From: JAGMCJ01 sp046761005
Lineage (GTDB): Archaea; Thermoplasmatota; Thermoplasmata; RBG-16-68-12; JAGMCJ01
Direction: 5' to 3'
Length of the DNA: 58,353 nucleotides
Assembly (NCBI GenBank): GCA_046761005.1
Contig: JBHIFI010000004.1
Span: forward strand, 1-58,353
Numbering within the stretch: position 1 is the stretch's first letter; the number at the start of each line of letters is the position of its first letter. A program made the position numbers and the translations under genes. Positions 9,457 to 17,591 of this stretch are shown here, piece by piece. A model generated the notes under the pieces. That model did no database searches and was not told the origin of the DNA. It saw only the letters and a list, made by a program, of their open reading frames with translations.

Positions 9457-10728
9457 ATGCCAGAAAAACCTCATCTGAACTTGGTGTTCATAGGCCATGT
9501 CGACCACGGAAAATCCACTCTAGTAGGGAGACTGCTGCTTGAGACGGAATCTATAGAAGCCCACGTGATCGAGAGGTACAGAAAGGAGGCTGAAGAAAAG
9601 GGAAAGGCGACATTCGAGTTTGCGTGGGTAATGGACAAGTTGAAGGAAGAGAGAGAAAGAGGCCTCACGATAGATGTGGCCCATAAAAGGTTTGACACAG
9701 ACAAGTTCTACTTCACTATAATCGATGCACCCGGTCACAGAGACTTCGTCAAGAACATGATTACGGGTACGAGTCAGGCGGACGGAGCTGTACTCGTCGT
9801 TTCTGTTCCTGACGGACCGCAGGCCCAGACGAAGGAGCACGTATTCCTGGCGAGGACGCTGGGAGTGGAACAGATGATCGTTGCAATGAACAAGATGGAT
9901 ACCACCAGGCCAGAGTATGACGAGAAGAGGTATAATGATGTCAAGGAGCAGGTTTCCTCTCTCCTCACGTCCGTTGGCTACAATGTGGATGACATCCCGT
10001 TCATACCGGTCAGTGCCTTCAAGGGGGACAATGCCACGAAGCCCTCAGACAATCTGGGCTGGTTCAAGGGACCAACGATTCTTCAGTCGTTAGATCTGCT
10101 GACAGTACCACCCAAGCCCACCGAGCTTCCGCTCAGGTTGCCCATTCAGGATGTGTATACAATCACGGGAATCGGAACCGTTCCAGTCGGAAGGGTCGAG
10201 ACTGGCGTGCTCCTGCCAGATATGAAGATATCCATGCAGCCCGCGGATAAGACAGCCGATGTCAAATCCATCGAGATGCACCACGAAACTATTCCGAAGG
10301 CGGAGCCTGGGGACAATGTGGGCTTCAACGTCAGAGGAATAGCCAGGACTGACATCAGGAGGGGAGATGTTGCTGGACCTCACGAGAATCCTCCGACCGT
10401 AGCCAGCTCATTTACCGCAAGGATTATGGTGCTGAATCATCCCAGCGTGATTACCAAGGGATACACTCCCGTCTTTCACTGCCACACGGCACAGGTTGCA
10501 TGCACATTTGAGGAGCTCCAGGCAAAGCTGGATGCAAAGACCGGTGAAACGATAGAAGAGAATCCGGAGTTTCTGAAGACGGGAGATGCGGCGATCGTCA
10601 AAATCAGACCAACGAAGCCGATGGTGATTGAGAAAACGAGTGATTTCCCACAATTGGGAAGATTTGCAATCAGAGATATGGGTCAGACCGTCGCTGCCGG
10701 TATGTGCATCGACGTGGAGAAGAAGTGA
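9457..10728 (+). CDS. tuf: Translation elongation factor EF-1A
   Basis: EF-1A delivers aminoacyl-tRNA to the ribosome. Visible motifs are GHVDHGKST (G1), the switch II DAPGHRDFVKNMITG, NKMD and the beta-barrel domains II and III with GVLLPDMKI and FHCHTAQVACTF. Its 423 residues are the usual archaeal length. Two start codons lie close together, ATG 9451 and ATG 9457; AAGGAG at 9443-9448 favours the second. A stretch of about 55 bases separates it from EF-2 and contains a weak AT-rich box (near 9408-9418), so a private promoter is possible. A T-rich tract follows the stop. Confidence 0.97.
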   Translation: MPEKPHLNLVFIGHVDHGKSTLVGRLLLETESIEAHVIERYRKEAEEKGKATFEFAWVMDKLKEERERGLTIDVAHKRFDTDKFYFTIIDAPGHRDFVKNMITGTSQADGAVLVVSVPDGPQAQTKEHVFLARTLGVEQMIVAMNKMDTTRPEYDEKRYNDVKEQVSSLLTSVGYNVDDIPFIPVSAFKGDNATKPSDNLGWFKGPTILQSLDLLTVPPKPTELPLRLPIQDVYTITGIGTVPVGRVETGVLLPDMKISMQPADKTADVKSIEMHHETIPKAEPGDNVGFNVRGIARTDIRRGDVAGPHENPPTVASSFTARIMVLNHPSVITKGYTPVFHCHTAQVACTFEELQAKLDAKTGETIEENPEFLKTGDAAIVKIRPTKPMVIEKTSDFPQLGRFAIRDMGQTVAAGMCIDVEKK

Positions 10729-10740
10729 TCCTATCTCCTC

Positions 10741-10764
10741 TTTTTCCTTTTTTTGGGTTTTTTG
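10741..10764 (+). terminator. T-rich tract between EF-1A and S10
   Basis: The short gap holds three runs of T (5, 7 and 6) separated by CC and GGG, directly before the S10 ATG at 10765. Oligo-T runs without a strong hairpin are typical archaeal terminators, so most EF-1A transcripts probably end here. The tract sits where the S10 ribosome site would be, so some read-through or a separate S10 mRNA is needed. Confidence 0.5.
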
Positions 10765-11079
10765 ATGGTGCAAAAAGTTAAGATTTTTTTGTATGGGGCT
10801 GACCGGGAGAAGATTGACCAGGTTTGCGGGCAGATAAGGACGATCTCCGAGAAGACTGGCGTAGCGATGAGCGGTCCCATTCCCCTCCCCACGAAGAAGA
10901 TCGTCGTTCCCTGCAGGAAGAGCCCAGACGGGGAGGGATCCGAAACCTGGGACAGGTGGGAGATGAGGATTCACAAGAGGCTTATCTTTCTCGACGCTGA
11001 TGATAGAAGGGCCCTCATGCAGGTCATGAGGATTCCCTATCCAGACGGTGTTCACATAGAGATTGAGCTGAGATCGTAG
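10765..11079 (+). CDS. rps10: 30S ribosomal protein S10 (uS10)
   Basis: This is a 104-residue 30S head protein. It contains the conserved GPIPLPTKKIVVPCRKSPDG segment and the WEMRIHKRLIFLD and GVHIEIEL strands of archaeal S10. The start ATG 10765 gives MVQKVKIFLYG; the in-frame TTG at 10753 lies within the T tract and is less likely. No Shine-Dalgarno motif precedes it, unusual for an internal gene of this operon. A GTTTTTTC run directly after the stop (11079-11086) probably terminates the operon. Confidence 0.95.
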   Translation: MVQKVKIFLYGADREKIDQVCGQIRTISEKTGVAMSGPIPLPTKKIVVPCRKSPDGEGSETWDRWEMRIHKRLIFLDADDRRALMQVMRIPYPDGVHIEIELRS

Positions 11080-11087
11080 TTTTTTCG
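11080..11087 (+). terminator. Oligo-T terminator after S10
   Basis: Seven consecutive T bases (11080-11086, preceded by the G of the stop codon) follow the S10 stop, consistent with an archaeal oligo-T terminator closing the translation operon. Confidence 0.5.
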
Positions 11088-11099
11088 GAATCGTGAGGC

Positions 11100-11201
11100 G
11101 TCGAGTACTGCGAAAAATCTTCGAAAGGTCACCGCAACAACCTTGGGGGGCTACCAAACGAGGTGCAGAGGAGGGGCCTGCACTCAAACGCAGTACTCGA
11201 C
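11100..11201 (+). ncRNA. Candidate structured RNA with a 13-bp closing stem
   Basis: GTCGAGTACTGCG at 11100-11112 is perfectly complementary to 11189-11201. Inside it are two more helices: AAGGT 11125-11129 with ACCTT 11140-11144, and GTGCAG 11163-11168 with CTGCAC 11178-11183. The result is a three-way-junction shape of about 102 bases in non-coding DNA. The strand is not certain because the perfect stem reads equally on both strands; the plus strand is chosen because S10 and tRNA-Ala lie on it. I see no motifs of SRP RNA, RNase P RNA or 5S rRNA. The rest of the 11080-11392 gap holds only an AT-rich promoter-like stretch before tRNA-Ala and a 31-codon frame at 11307 that is unlikely to be real. 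Confidence 0.45.
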
Positions 11202-11392
11202 ATATGCTGGATGCGGTTCCTTTCCTGGCAGCTCCTCAATATTATTAGAGACGAACTACTATTAATTTTTATCTGTCTCATAATATCATAGTGGATGTGA
11301 ACAGCCATGCGTTCGAAATTGACGAAGGATTTGCGAGGCTTGCAAATTCGGAGAAAAGGTATTTATGCTGTCCTGATACTAAAGCGGAAAGA

Positions 11393-11466
11393 GGGCCGGT
11401 AGATCAGACTGGAAGATCGCCACGCTTGCAACGTGGAGGTCAGGGGTTCAAGTCCCCTCCGGTCCA
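11393..11466 (+). tRNA. tRNA-Ala (anticodon UGC)
   Basis: The acceptor stem GGGCCGG pairs with CCGGTCC at 11459-11465, including the G3-U70 wobble pair that marks tRNA-Ala. The D arm is GATC/GATC, the anticodon stem CCACG/CGTGG closes the loop CTTGCAA with TGC at 11427-11429, and the T arm is AGGGG-TTCAAGT-CCCCT. The discriminator is A and no CCA is encoded. There is no intron. An AT-rich box (ATTTATG, about 11361) precedes it. Confidence 0.97.
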
Positions 11467-11536
11467 TTGAACCTTCCAGATTTGATGAAATAAGGCGTTG
11501 TGGTAGTCCAACAAACTTTCCATCACGAAACGGAGA

Positions 11537-13141
11537 TCACAAAAAATCATCGAGTGTCGGTTGCTTCGGTCTAGGTCTCCAGGTCTTCTCTGGGTCTGTT
11601 TCCGAAACTTGCTCATCCAAGGATGCTTCGCCTTTGTGTGTGGCAGAAGCTATCCTGTCCACGAGACGTTTCATCCTTCTCTCCTTTTTGATGCCCGCCC
11701 ACAGATATCTCTCGTCTGCGCTCCTGTCCGTCGTGAGAATAACGACTCGCCCCTTTGCATCCCTTCCAGTCCTCCCTTTCCTCTGTATGAGTCTTATATC
11801 GCTGGCAACGGGCTCGTAGAATATGACGAGGTCGACCTGAGGCACATCGAGACCTTCCTCGGCTATGCTGGTGGCAACCATGACATTGAAATTCCCTCCC
11901 TCGAACCTTGCGAGTGTTTTCACCTGCTGCTTCTGAGTCATTCCCTTCCTCCCCTCACGAGTCCCCTGTCCCACGAACCGCTTGACGGATACTCCAATGT
12001 TTTCGAGAAGACCTACAATATGGTATACAGTGTCCCGCAACTCTGCGAAGACTATTATCTTTGAGGTTGGCTTGAGCCAAAGCTGATTTCTTATCGTCGC
12101 CAGCATCGGCTCGATCTTGGGATGGGAAGGCCCCTTCCACTTCTTTGCTGCGTTGTACGCTCTCTGAACCCTCGCGTCCTTCATGAAAGCGGCATCATAC
12201 TTCGACCTACCTTCTCTCGTCTTTGGCTCGAGGAATTTTAGAAAGGAATCAACGCCCTGCCTCTCTATGCACAGAATCGCGTGATTCGCCACTTGAGCCA
12301 GGGAGAGCCGCCTAGAGGCCTGAAAGAGGTAGGGCGGGAACTTTCCTCCCTTGCTCCTCACAGCCATCTGCTTCCTGACATCGGTAAGATCTTGTATCCT
12401 CACGTGGATATTCTTTCTATTGCGCAGGAACCCGTACCTTCTGAGAGCGTTCAGCTGTTCGTGCAGGTATTTCGTGAGGTATTTGGAGATCTTCTTCATG
12501 ATTTCAGACGGGGGAACTTCCACCCAATCGATGCTCACTTCTTGGACGTAGGGGGCGACATCCACGTCTTCCCTTGTCCGCATGATGAGATTCTCTATGC
12601 CCAGGCTCCTCGTGACTTCCTCAATTCTCTCTATCTCATGTCCTGGGGAGGCCGTCAGTCCGAGGACTAGCATTCCCGGACATAGCTCTCTCAATCCCTT
12701 CGCCAAGGGAACGTAGGCGTAGTTTCCAACTGCACGGTGAGCCTCATCGAATACCGTCAGAACGATGTTGTTTGGAATCATCCCCGCGTTCAGATCATTG
12801 ACTGCAACCTGTGGAGTTGCAACGACAATATTGGATATGTTCCATAGGGTGGTTCGCTTCTTCTTCGGCACTTGACCCGTCAGGCAGATCGGACTTCCCA
12901 ATGTCAAGAACCTCCGGATGCTGTTTGCATGCTGATTCGCCAGAGGTCTTGTGGGGGCCAGTACTAGGGCACGACCGCCTCTTCGAAGCTTCTTTGCAAT
13001 CACCAGACAAGCTATGACGGTCTTCCCAAGACCTGTGGGTAGAACGACGAGACTGCTCTTTCCAGCCGCCTCATCTGCAATGGTGGTCTGAAACTCGCGC
13101 TCTTCGATGACATTTTCCCTCACGAAGGGGTGTTCTAGCAT
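11537..13141 (-). CDS. Second COG1111-type helicase (Hef/MPH1-like, no nuclease domain)
   Basis: This 534-residue paralogue of the helicase at 4314-5969 probably also acts on branched DNA during repair or fork restart. It has Walker A PTGLGKT, FDEAHRAVGNYAYVP, TASPG, an inserted helical domain, VATSIAEEGLDVPQ and QRKGRTGR. It too lacks the XPF nuclease half and ends in a PIP-box-like QPTLDDFL for PCNA binding. The two proteins align over their whole length but differ clearly in the helical insert, so the duplication is not recent. An AT-rich TATA-like element (13165-13175 on this strand) lies about 25-35 bases before the ATG. It converges on tRNA-Ala(UGC). Confidence 0.88.
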   Translation of the reverse strand: MLEHPFVRENVIEEREFQTTIADEAAGKSSLVVLPTGLGKTVIACLVIAKKLRRGGRALVLAPTRPLANQHANSIRRFLTLGSPICLTGQVPKKKRTTLWNISNIVVATPQVAVNDLNAGMIPNNIVLTVFDEAHRAVGNYAYVPLAKGLRELCPGMLVLGLTASPGHEIERIEEVTRSLGIENLIMRTREDVDVAPYVQEVSIDWVEVPPSEIMKKISKYLTKYLHEQLNALRRYGFLRNRKNIHVRIQDLTDVRKQMAVRSKGGKFPPYLFQASRRLSLAQVANHAILCIERQGVDSFLKFLEPKTREGRSKYDAAFMKDARVQRAYNAAKKWKGPSHPKIEPMLATIRNQLWLKPTSKIIVFAELRDTVYHIVGLLENIGVSVKRFVGQGTREGRKGMTQKQQVKTLARFEGGNFNVMVATSIAEEGLDVPQVDLVIFYEPVASDIRLIQRKGRTGRDAKGRVVILTTDRSADERYLWAGIKKERRMKRLVDRIASATHKGEASLDEQVSETDPEKTWRPRPKQPTLDDFL

Positions 13142-13276
13142 CAGACTCCATAGAAGGTGAACATGTAATAAATGTAATCAGGGGTTCAGTGAAACTTTCA
13201 GACCCGCTTGCGATTCCTGATTGAGGCGTCAAAAAACTTGCGGACAACTCCTAATACATACACAAAGCCAAAGACA

Positions 13277-13284
13277 GATATAGA
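13277..13284 (+). promoter_or_regulatory. TATA box of the metallophosphoesterase gene
   Basis: GATATAGA is centred 24-25 bases before ATG 13305, which predicts a leaderless mRNA. Confidence 0.6.
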
Positions 13285-13304
13285 CGCGAAGTCATGATGA
13301 AACG

Positions 13305-14015
13305 ATGGACGAGATCGAGATCTCGCCTGGAACGAAGATTAGTAGGCACCACGCGCTTTTCCTAGATGATGAGAATCTTCTCGTAATCGCTGACCTTCAT
13401 CTCGGATACGAAGGTGCCCTCCTGGAACAGGGCGTCTCGATTCCGAGATTCCAAAAAAAGGTGATGATGGAAAGGCTCACGAGACTCCTCGAGAAATACG
13501 AGCCTTCCAGGATTCTCATAGATGGTGATTTCAAGCACGAGTTCTCAAAGAACCTAGTCCAAGAGTGGGAGGAGGTCAACGAGGTCCTAGATTTCATCTC
13601 GGACAAGGCTGATGTCGAGCTGATAAGGGGCAATCATGACAACTTCCTGAGGACTATCCTATCGAAGAAGGGTCTCGATCTTTCCATGACGTCTTCTCTT
13701 GGCGGATACACCTTCGCTCACGGTCACAATAAGATTAGCTGGAAGGGGTCGCTGGTAATGGGACACGAGCATCCTTCACTCGGCCTCAGGGACAAGATAG
13801 GCGCCACAGCGAAACTTCCGTGTTTTCTCGTCACTCGCAACGCAATAGTGCTCCCCGCATTCTCCCCTCTCGCATTAGGCACAGATGTAACTACGTTGGA
13901 TTTCATATCTCCTCCGCTAGAAGGCATTTCCGCTGATGAGAGTCACGTATATGCGATTGAAGAAAAAACAGGTCTTTTGGACTTTGGGAAGTTGGAGGAT
14001 ATTCTAGGAATATAA
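13305..14015 (+). CDS. Metallophosphoesterase of the archaeal MJ0037 type
   Basis: This is a 236-residue calcineurin-like phosphoesterase. The metal-binding motifs are in order: ADLHLGYE (DxH), IDGDFKHEF (GD), RGNHDN (GNHD), and the histidines in FAHGH and MGHEHP. This subgroup is found as small stand-alone proteins in archaea and in some bacteria beside Lhr-type helicases, so a nucleic-acid-related substrate is possible but unproven. It is transcribed alone, divergently from the helicase gene on its left, and ends exactly where the convergent helical-repeat gene ends. The promoter predicts a leaderless start at ATG 13305. Confidence 0.85.
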   Translation: MDEIEISPGTKISRHHALFLDDENLLVIADLHLGYEGALLEQGVSIPRFQKKVMMERLTRLLEKYEPSRILIDGDFKHEFSKNLVQEWEEVNEVLDFISDKADVELIRGNHDNFLRTILSKKGLDLSMTSSLGGYTFAHGHNKISWKGSLVMGHEHPSLGLRDKIGATAKLPCFLVTRNAIVLPAFSPLALGTDVTTLDFISPPLEGISADESHVYAIEEKTGLLDFGKLEDILGI

Positions 14016-15458
14016 TCAAGCGGTAGCCCTACTCTTTTTCTCCTTGTCGCCCGACAGAAGATTTCTGACGGTTCGCTCCAGAACTGTGACAGCTGCGTAG
14101 TTCTCAGCTCTGAATGCATCTTGAGCCTTGCGAAGCATTATCTTCGCTTCATTCACTCCCACTCTTCGCGAATCAGCTTCCTCTATCGTACTCCTCATGG
14201 ATTCGAGATCTTCCTGAGCCATTGATGTCAGGTAGGTCGACTCGAGCTCAATAATGGAATCATCAAGAATCTTCCTACCTTCGGGGGGGAGCTCCCGTCC
14301 TTCCTTTATCGCTTCTGATTTCTCGGATACTATCTTTCCAATTTCGATGAGGGCCTGCGTGAAATCTTCGTCTCTTCTCAGATCACCTTCCTTTGAGGCA
14401 ATCCGTCTAATCGATCTCTTGACGAAACTTATGCTCAGTTGGGCGAAATCTATGGAATCTTTGAATTCCTCCTTGAGGAAAGCCTTTTCCGCTTGATTTA
14501 GCGATCTCTCCGCAACGAGTACTCCGATATTTTTCCGGCGCGCTTCCTCTATCTCTTCCATTGCCTTGTCAATTGCCTCACGAGCAGCTCTAATGGTGGA
14601 CCCCTTCAAGCTGCGCACAGTCTCTTCCAGCTCAAGGAGATGTCTCTTTGCCCCTACAAAATTCCCCTCATCGAGCGCTTCCGATGCTTCCGCTATGCAC
14701 TCCTCCATCCATGATGTGTCTATTCCCAACTTATGAAACTCTTGTATTTGCGGGGACAGATCAGTCACTCTTTCTGATATCTCCTCGTGGTCTTGAGCCA
14801 AAAGCAACTCATGTCTCTCTTTTTCTAGTATCTCTATGTCTATCCACTTCCTCACTGCCTTAAGGAGGTCTCTCGCTTTCTTCAAATCCTTCTCTCTTAG
14901 TGCTTCACTGGCTTCGCTCAGGAGTATCTCGCTTTCAAGTGTGACCGAGCCACTTCTTTTCAGATCCATTACAGAAAGCTTCGTGCCTGCAAGTTCCTTC
15001 TGGATCTTCTTCAGTTGCTTAGCTTGCTTCATACTCTTCTTTGCTTCAGAGAGAAGGATTCTGAGAGCCCCAAAATTGGAATCTGCCAGTGCCACTTCTG
15101 CTGCCTTGAGTATCTCGAAGGTTTCTGATAGGTCATAATCTTCCCGGCCCAGCTCTTCGGCAGAAACCATTACCTCGGAAATCGTGTCGTACGCTTTCTT
15201 GGTACGCTTAGAGAGTTTGCCAACCCTCAGCGCCTTGCTGCAAAGCAATGACGACTTTCTGTAATCCTTGTTCTTGAAATGGAACTTCGCGTCGGAGAGC
15301 TTTCCAACCATCTCCTTCGTTTCCGCATCCAATCCTCTGAGTTCCTTGAGTAGCGTTTCTGCCTTGGATATCTTCGCCGCGGCAGTCTCAACCTGGGACT
15401 TCCTTGGGGCTTCCTTGGACGTCTCTTTGGACGTTTCCTTGGGCTTCTTCTTGCCCAT
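14016..15458 (-). CDS. Helical-repeat (degenerate TPR/coiled-coil) protein, function unknown
   Basis: The 480-residue product is almost entirely alpha-helical and charged. A Lys/Ser/Glu-rich tail (about residues 1-30) is followed by repeated helix pairs of the form LxEAsEALxxxdxxxAxxxL, for example LLSEASEALREKDLKKARDLL and IAEASEALDEGNF. These resemble worn TPR units and suggest a scaffold. It has no signal peptide or membrane helix. I start at ATG 15458, five bases after a GGGTGA ribosome motif; GTG 15467 would add three residues. Many euryarchaea encode similar proteins without known roles. It is a single gene, convergent with the phosphoesterase. Confidence 0.75.
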   Translation of the reverse strand: MGKKKPKETSKETSKEAPRKSQVETAAAKISKAETLLKELRGLDAETKEMVGKLSDAKFHFKNKDYRKSSLLCSKALRVGKLSKRTKKAYDTISEVMVSAEELGREDYDLSETFEILKAAEVALADSNFGALRILLSEAKKSMKQAKQLKKIQKELAGTKLSVMDLKRSGSVTLESEILLSEASEALREKDLKKARDLLKAVRKWIDIEILEKERHELLLAQDHEEISERVTDLSPQIQEFHKLGIDTSWMEECIAEASEALDEGNFVGAKRHLLELEETVRSLKGSTIRAAREAIDKAMEEIEEARRKNIGVLVAERSLNQAEKAFLKEEFKDSIDFAQLSISFVKRSIRRIASKEGDLRRDEDFTQALIEIGKIVSEKSEAIKEGRELPPEGRKILDDSIIELESTYLTSMAQEDLESMRSTIEEADSRRVGVNEAKIMLRKAQDAFRAENYAAVTVLERTVRNLLSGDKEKKSRATA

Positions 15459-15578
15459 CTCTCTCACCCTTGATTGAGGAACTCAACGGGACTGAAACTG
15501 TCTCAAAATAGGTGCCATATCAAATTAAAGCTGACCTTATGGATATCAAGAATGATAGCGTTGATGTTTCTCGCATCA

Positions 15579-15588
15579 TTTTAATAGG
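15579..15588 (+). promoter_or_regulatory. TATA box of the FBP aldolase/phosphatase-TPI operon
   Basis: TTTTAATAGG places transcription start near 15609. That is downstream of ATG 15594, so translation should begin at TTG 15621. Confidence 0.55.
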
Positions 15589-15620
15589 TATCCTTGCATA
15601 TGCACCCCGGGGAGGATAGA

Positions 15621-16739
15621 TTGGCGAAGAAAAAGACGACCATCTCTGTCATAAAAGCGGACGTTGGAAGCTATCCAGGGCACGTTGTGGCCCATCCGCA
15701 TATCGAGGATGTGGCCTGTGGCTTCCTTCAAGAGGCCAAGGATGAGGGAACGATTAATGATTTCAGAGTCACTCATTGCGGCGATGATCTTGAGCTAATC
15801 ATGTCCCACAAGAAGGGTGAGGATTCCGAGGAGGTTCACAAGCTTGCTTGGAAAACCTTCGAGGAAGGCACCAAGCACGCAAAATCCCTCAAGCTCTACG
15901 GCGCGGGACAGGACCTCCTTTCGGATGCCTTTTCTGGAAACATCAGGGGAATGGGCCCCGGAATAGCGGAGCTCGAATTCACTGAAAGACCGGCGGAACC
16001 GGTAGTAGTTTTTATGATGGACAAAACGGAACCAGGAGCATTCAACCTTCCCATATTCAGGATGTTCGGTGATCCTTTCGCAACGGCAGGACTCATAATA
16101 GATCCATCAATGCATTCTGGCTTCGTCTTTGAGATATGGGATATAATCGAACACAAGAAGGTGATTATGAAGTGTCCGGAGGAGCTGTATGATATTCTCG
16201 CCTTAATAGGCGCCAAGTCTCGATTTGTCATAAAGAGAGTCTTTCCCAAGAAGGGAAAGCTTCCTCCGAAAGAGCCGGTAGCAGCCGTCTCCACGGAGAA
16301 GCTTGCGCACATAGCGGGGGAATACGTAGGAAAGGACGACCCCGTGGCGGTCGTGAGGGCGCAATCTGGACTTCCAGCCTTGGGTGAGGTTCTGGAGCCA
16401 TTCGCCTTCCCGCATCTAGTCAGCGGTTGGATGAGGGGTTCGCACAACGGTCCATTGATGCCTGTTTCTCTAGTGGACGCGAAATGTACGAGATTTGATG
16501 GCCCGCCAAGAGTCTTCGCACTCGGCTTTCAGATCAATGACGCTACGCTGGTTGGACCTGTCGACCTCTTCGACGACCCCGCCTTCGATGGGACAAGAAA
16601 AGAAGCTGCGAGGATAGCGGACTATCTGAGGAGACACGGTCCTTTCGAGCCCCACAGACTACCACTTTCGGAGATGGAATATACCACACTGCCGAATGTC
16701 CTTTCCAAACTCTCATCAAGATTTGAGGAAATGAAATGA
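15621..16739 (+). CDS. fbp: Fructose-1,6-bisphosphate aldolase/phosphatase (archaeal type V)
   Basis: This bifunctional gluconeogenic enzyme joins dihydroxyacetone phosphate and glyceraldehyde 3-phosphate and then dephosphorylates the product to fructose 6-phosphate. The N-terminus TTISVIKADVGSYPGHVVAH and the later MDKTEPGAFNLP, DPFATAGLIIDP and SGWMRGSHNGPLMP blocks identify the family. It has 372 residues from TTG 15621, which has GGGGAGG at 15609-15615. The ATG at 15594 would place nine extra residues before the conserved N-terminus and lies upstream of the expected transcript start. Its stop overlaps the TPI start as ATGA, so the two are translationally coupled and work in sequence: TPI supplies the triose phosphates condensed here. 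Confidence 0.95.
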   Translation: MAKKKTTISVIKADVGSYPGHVVAHPHIEDVACGFLQEAKDEGTINDFRVTHCGDDLELIMSHKKGEDSEEVHKLAWKTFEEGTKHAKSLKLYGAGQDLLSDAFSGNIRGMGPGIAELEFTERPAEPVVVFMMDKTEPGAFNLPIFRMFGDPFATAGLIIDPSMHSGFVFEIWDIIEHKKVIMKCPEELYDILALIGAKSRFVIKRVFPKKGKLPPKEPVAAVSTEKLAHIAGEYVGKDDPVAVVRAQSGLPALGEVLEPFAFPHLVSGWMRGSHNGPLMPVSLVDAKCTRFDGPPRVFALGFQINDATLVGPVDLFDDPAFDGTRKEAARIADYLRRHGPFEPHRLPLSEMEYTTLPNVLSKLSSRFEEMK

Positions 16740-17410
16740 AGAGTGTCATTATCATCAATTTCAAGTCCTATGAGGAGGGCACTGGCAAGAGGGGTTTTGA
16801 GCTCGCCAGGATATGTGAGAAGATATCCCTCGACTCGGGTATCGAGATAATAGTGTGCCCTCCACTTGTTCATCTTGGTCAGTACGCTGATGAGCTGAGC
16901 ATAGCGGTTTTCTCTCAGCATGTCGATGCAGTTGTGGAGGGAGGATATACTGGTCACGTCACGCCGATATCGGTCAAGGAGTCTGGCGGGCAGGGAACCC
17001 TAGTAAACCATTCAGAGAGAAGGATGCTGATCGCGGATATCGAGCGGGCCGTGGTTGAGTGCAAGAAGGCGGGACTCGCTACGGTAATATGCACAAACAA
17101 TGTGAGGGTGAGTAAAGCATGCGCTTCCCTGGCTCCGACCTATATTGCGATCGAACCGCCAGAACTCATTGGTGGTGATGTGCCTGTCACCAAGGCAAAA
17201 CCTGAGGTGGTCCGTGGCGCAGTAGAAGAGATAAGATCTGTCAATAGAGATGTTGATGTTCTGTGCGGAGCTGGAGTCAAAACTGGGAAGGACGCTCGGA
17301 GGGCTATCGAATTGGGCTCTTCTGGGGTTCTTGTTTCCTCTGGAGTCGTTAGGTCAAAAGATCCTGAGAAGACGCTGAAGGACCTTGTGTCTGGTCTTTC
17401 AAGAGAGTGA
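16736..17410 (+). CDS. tpiA: Triosephosphate isomerase (archaeal short form)
   Basis: TPI interconverts glyceraldehyde 3-phosphate and dihydroxyacetone phosphate. Its 224 residues are typical of the short archaeal enzyme. The substrate lysine is in INFKSYEEG (Lys10), the electrophilic His in LVNHSERR and the catalytic Glu in AIEPPELIG; the phosphate-binding GVLVSSGVV lies near the end. The start overlaps the stop of the FBP aldolase/phosphatase gene by four bases. The next 180 bases (17411-17591) contain only the promoter of the following gene. Confidence 0.96.
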   Translation: MKSVIIINFKSYEEGTGKRGFELARICEKISLDSGIEIIVCPPLVHLGQYADELSIAVFSQHVDAVVEGGYTGHVTPISVKESGGQGTLVNHSERRMLIADIERAVVECKKAGLATVICTNNVRVSKACASLAPTYIAIEPPELIGGDVPVTKAKPEVVRGAVEEIRSVNRDVDVLCGAGVKTGKDARRAIELGSSGVLVSSGVVRSKDPEKTLKDLVSGLSRE

Positions 17411-17560
17411 CCTCAATCGGCTTCTCCGGTATTCCAAAGGCTCAGAATTCTTCCCCGTTTCGGTTCTTCAATGAGGGTTTAGTACTGAGCGGGAATTGTT
17501 TCCAGTCCTTCCTTTGATGAAATGTCTGCTAGACAGGTCTTTTACTTGCCCTCAGTCAGG

Positions 17561-17568
17561 ATAAATAG
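17561..17568 (+). promoter_or_regulatory. TATA box of the lamin-tail/PLD gene
   Basis: ATAAATAG lies about 27 bases before ATG 17592, giving a leaderless or nearly leaderless mRNA. Confidence 0.6.
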
Positions 17569-17591
17569 ACGAGCTGAGTTGGAGTTATAGG

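Noticed and set aside
10408..11187. 259-codon open frame on the minus strand over EF-1A and S10
   Set aside because: It is antisense to two certain genes, has low-complexity unnatural composition, and would include the structured RNA arm. It is a shadow of biased codon use.
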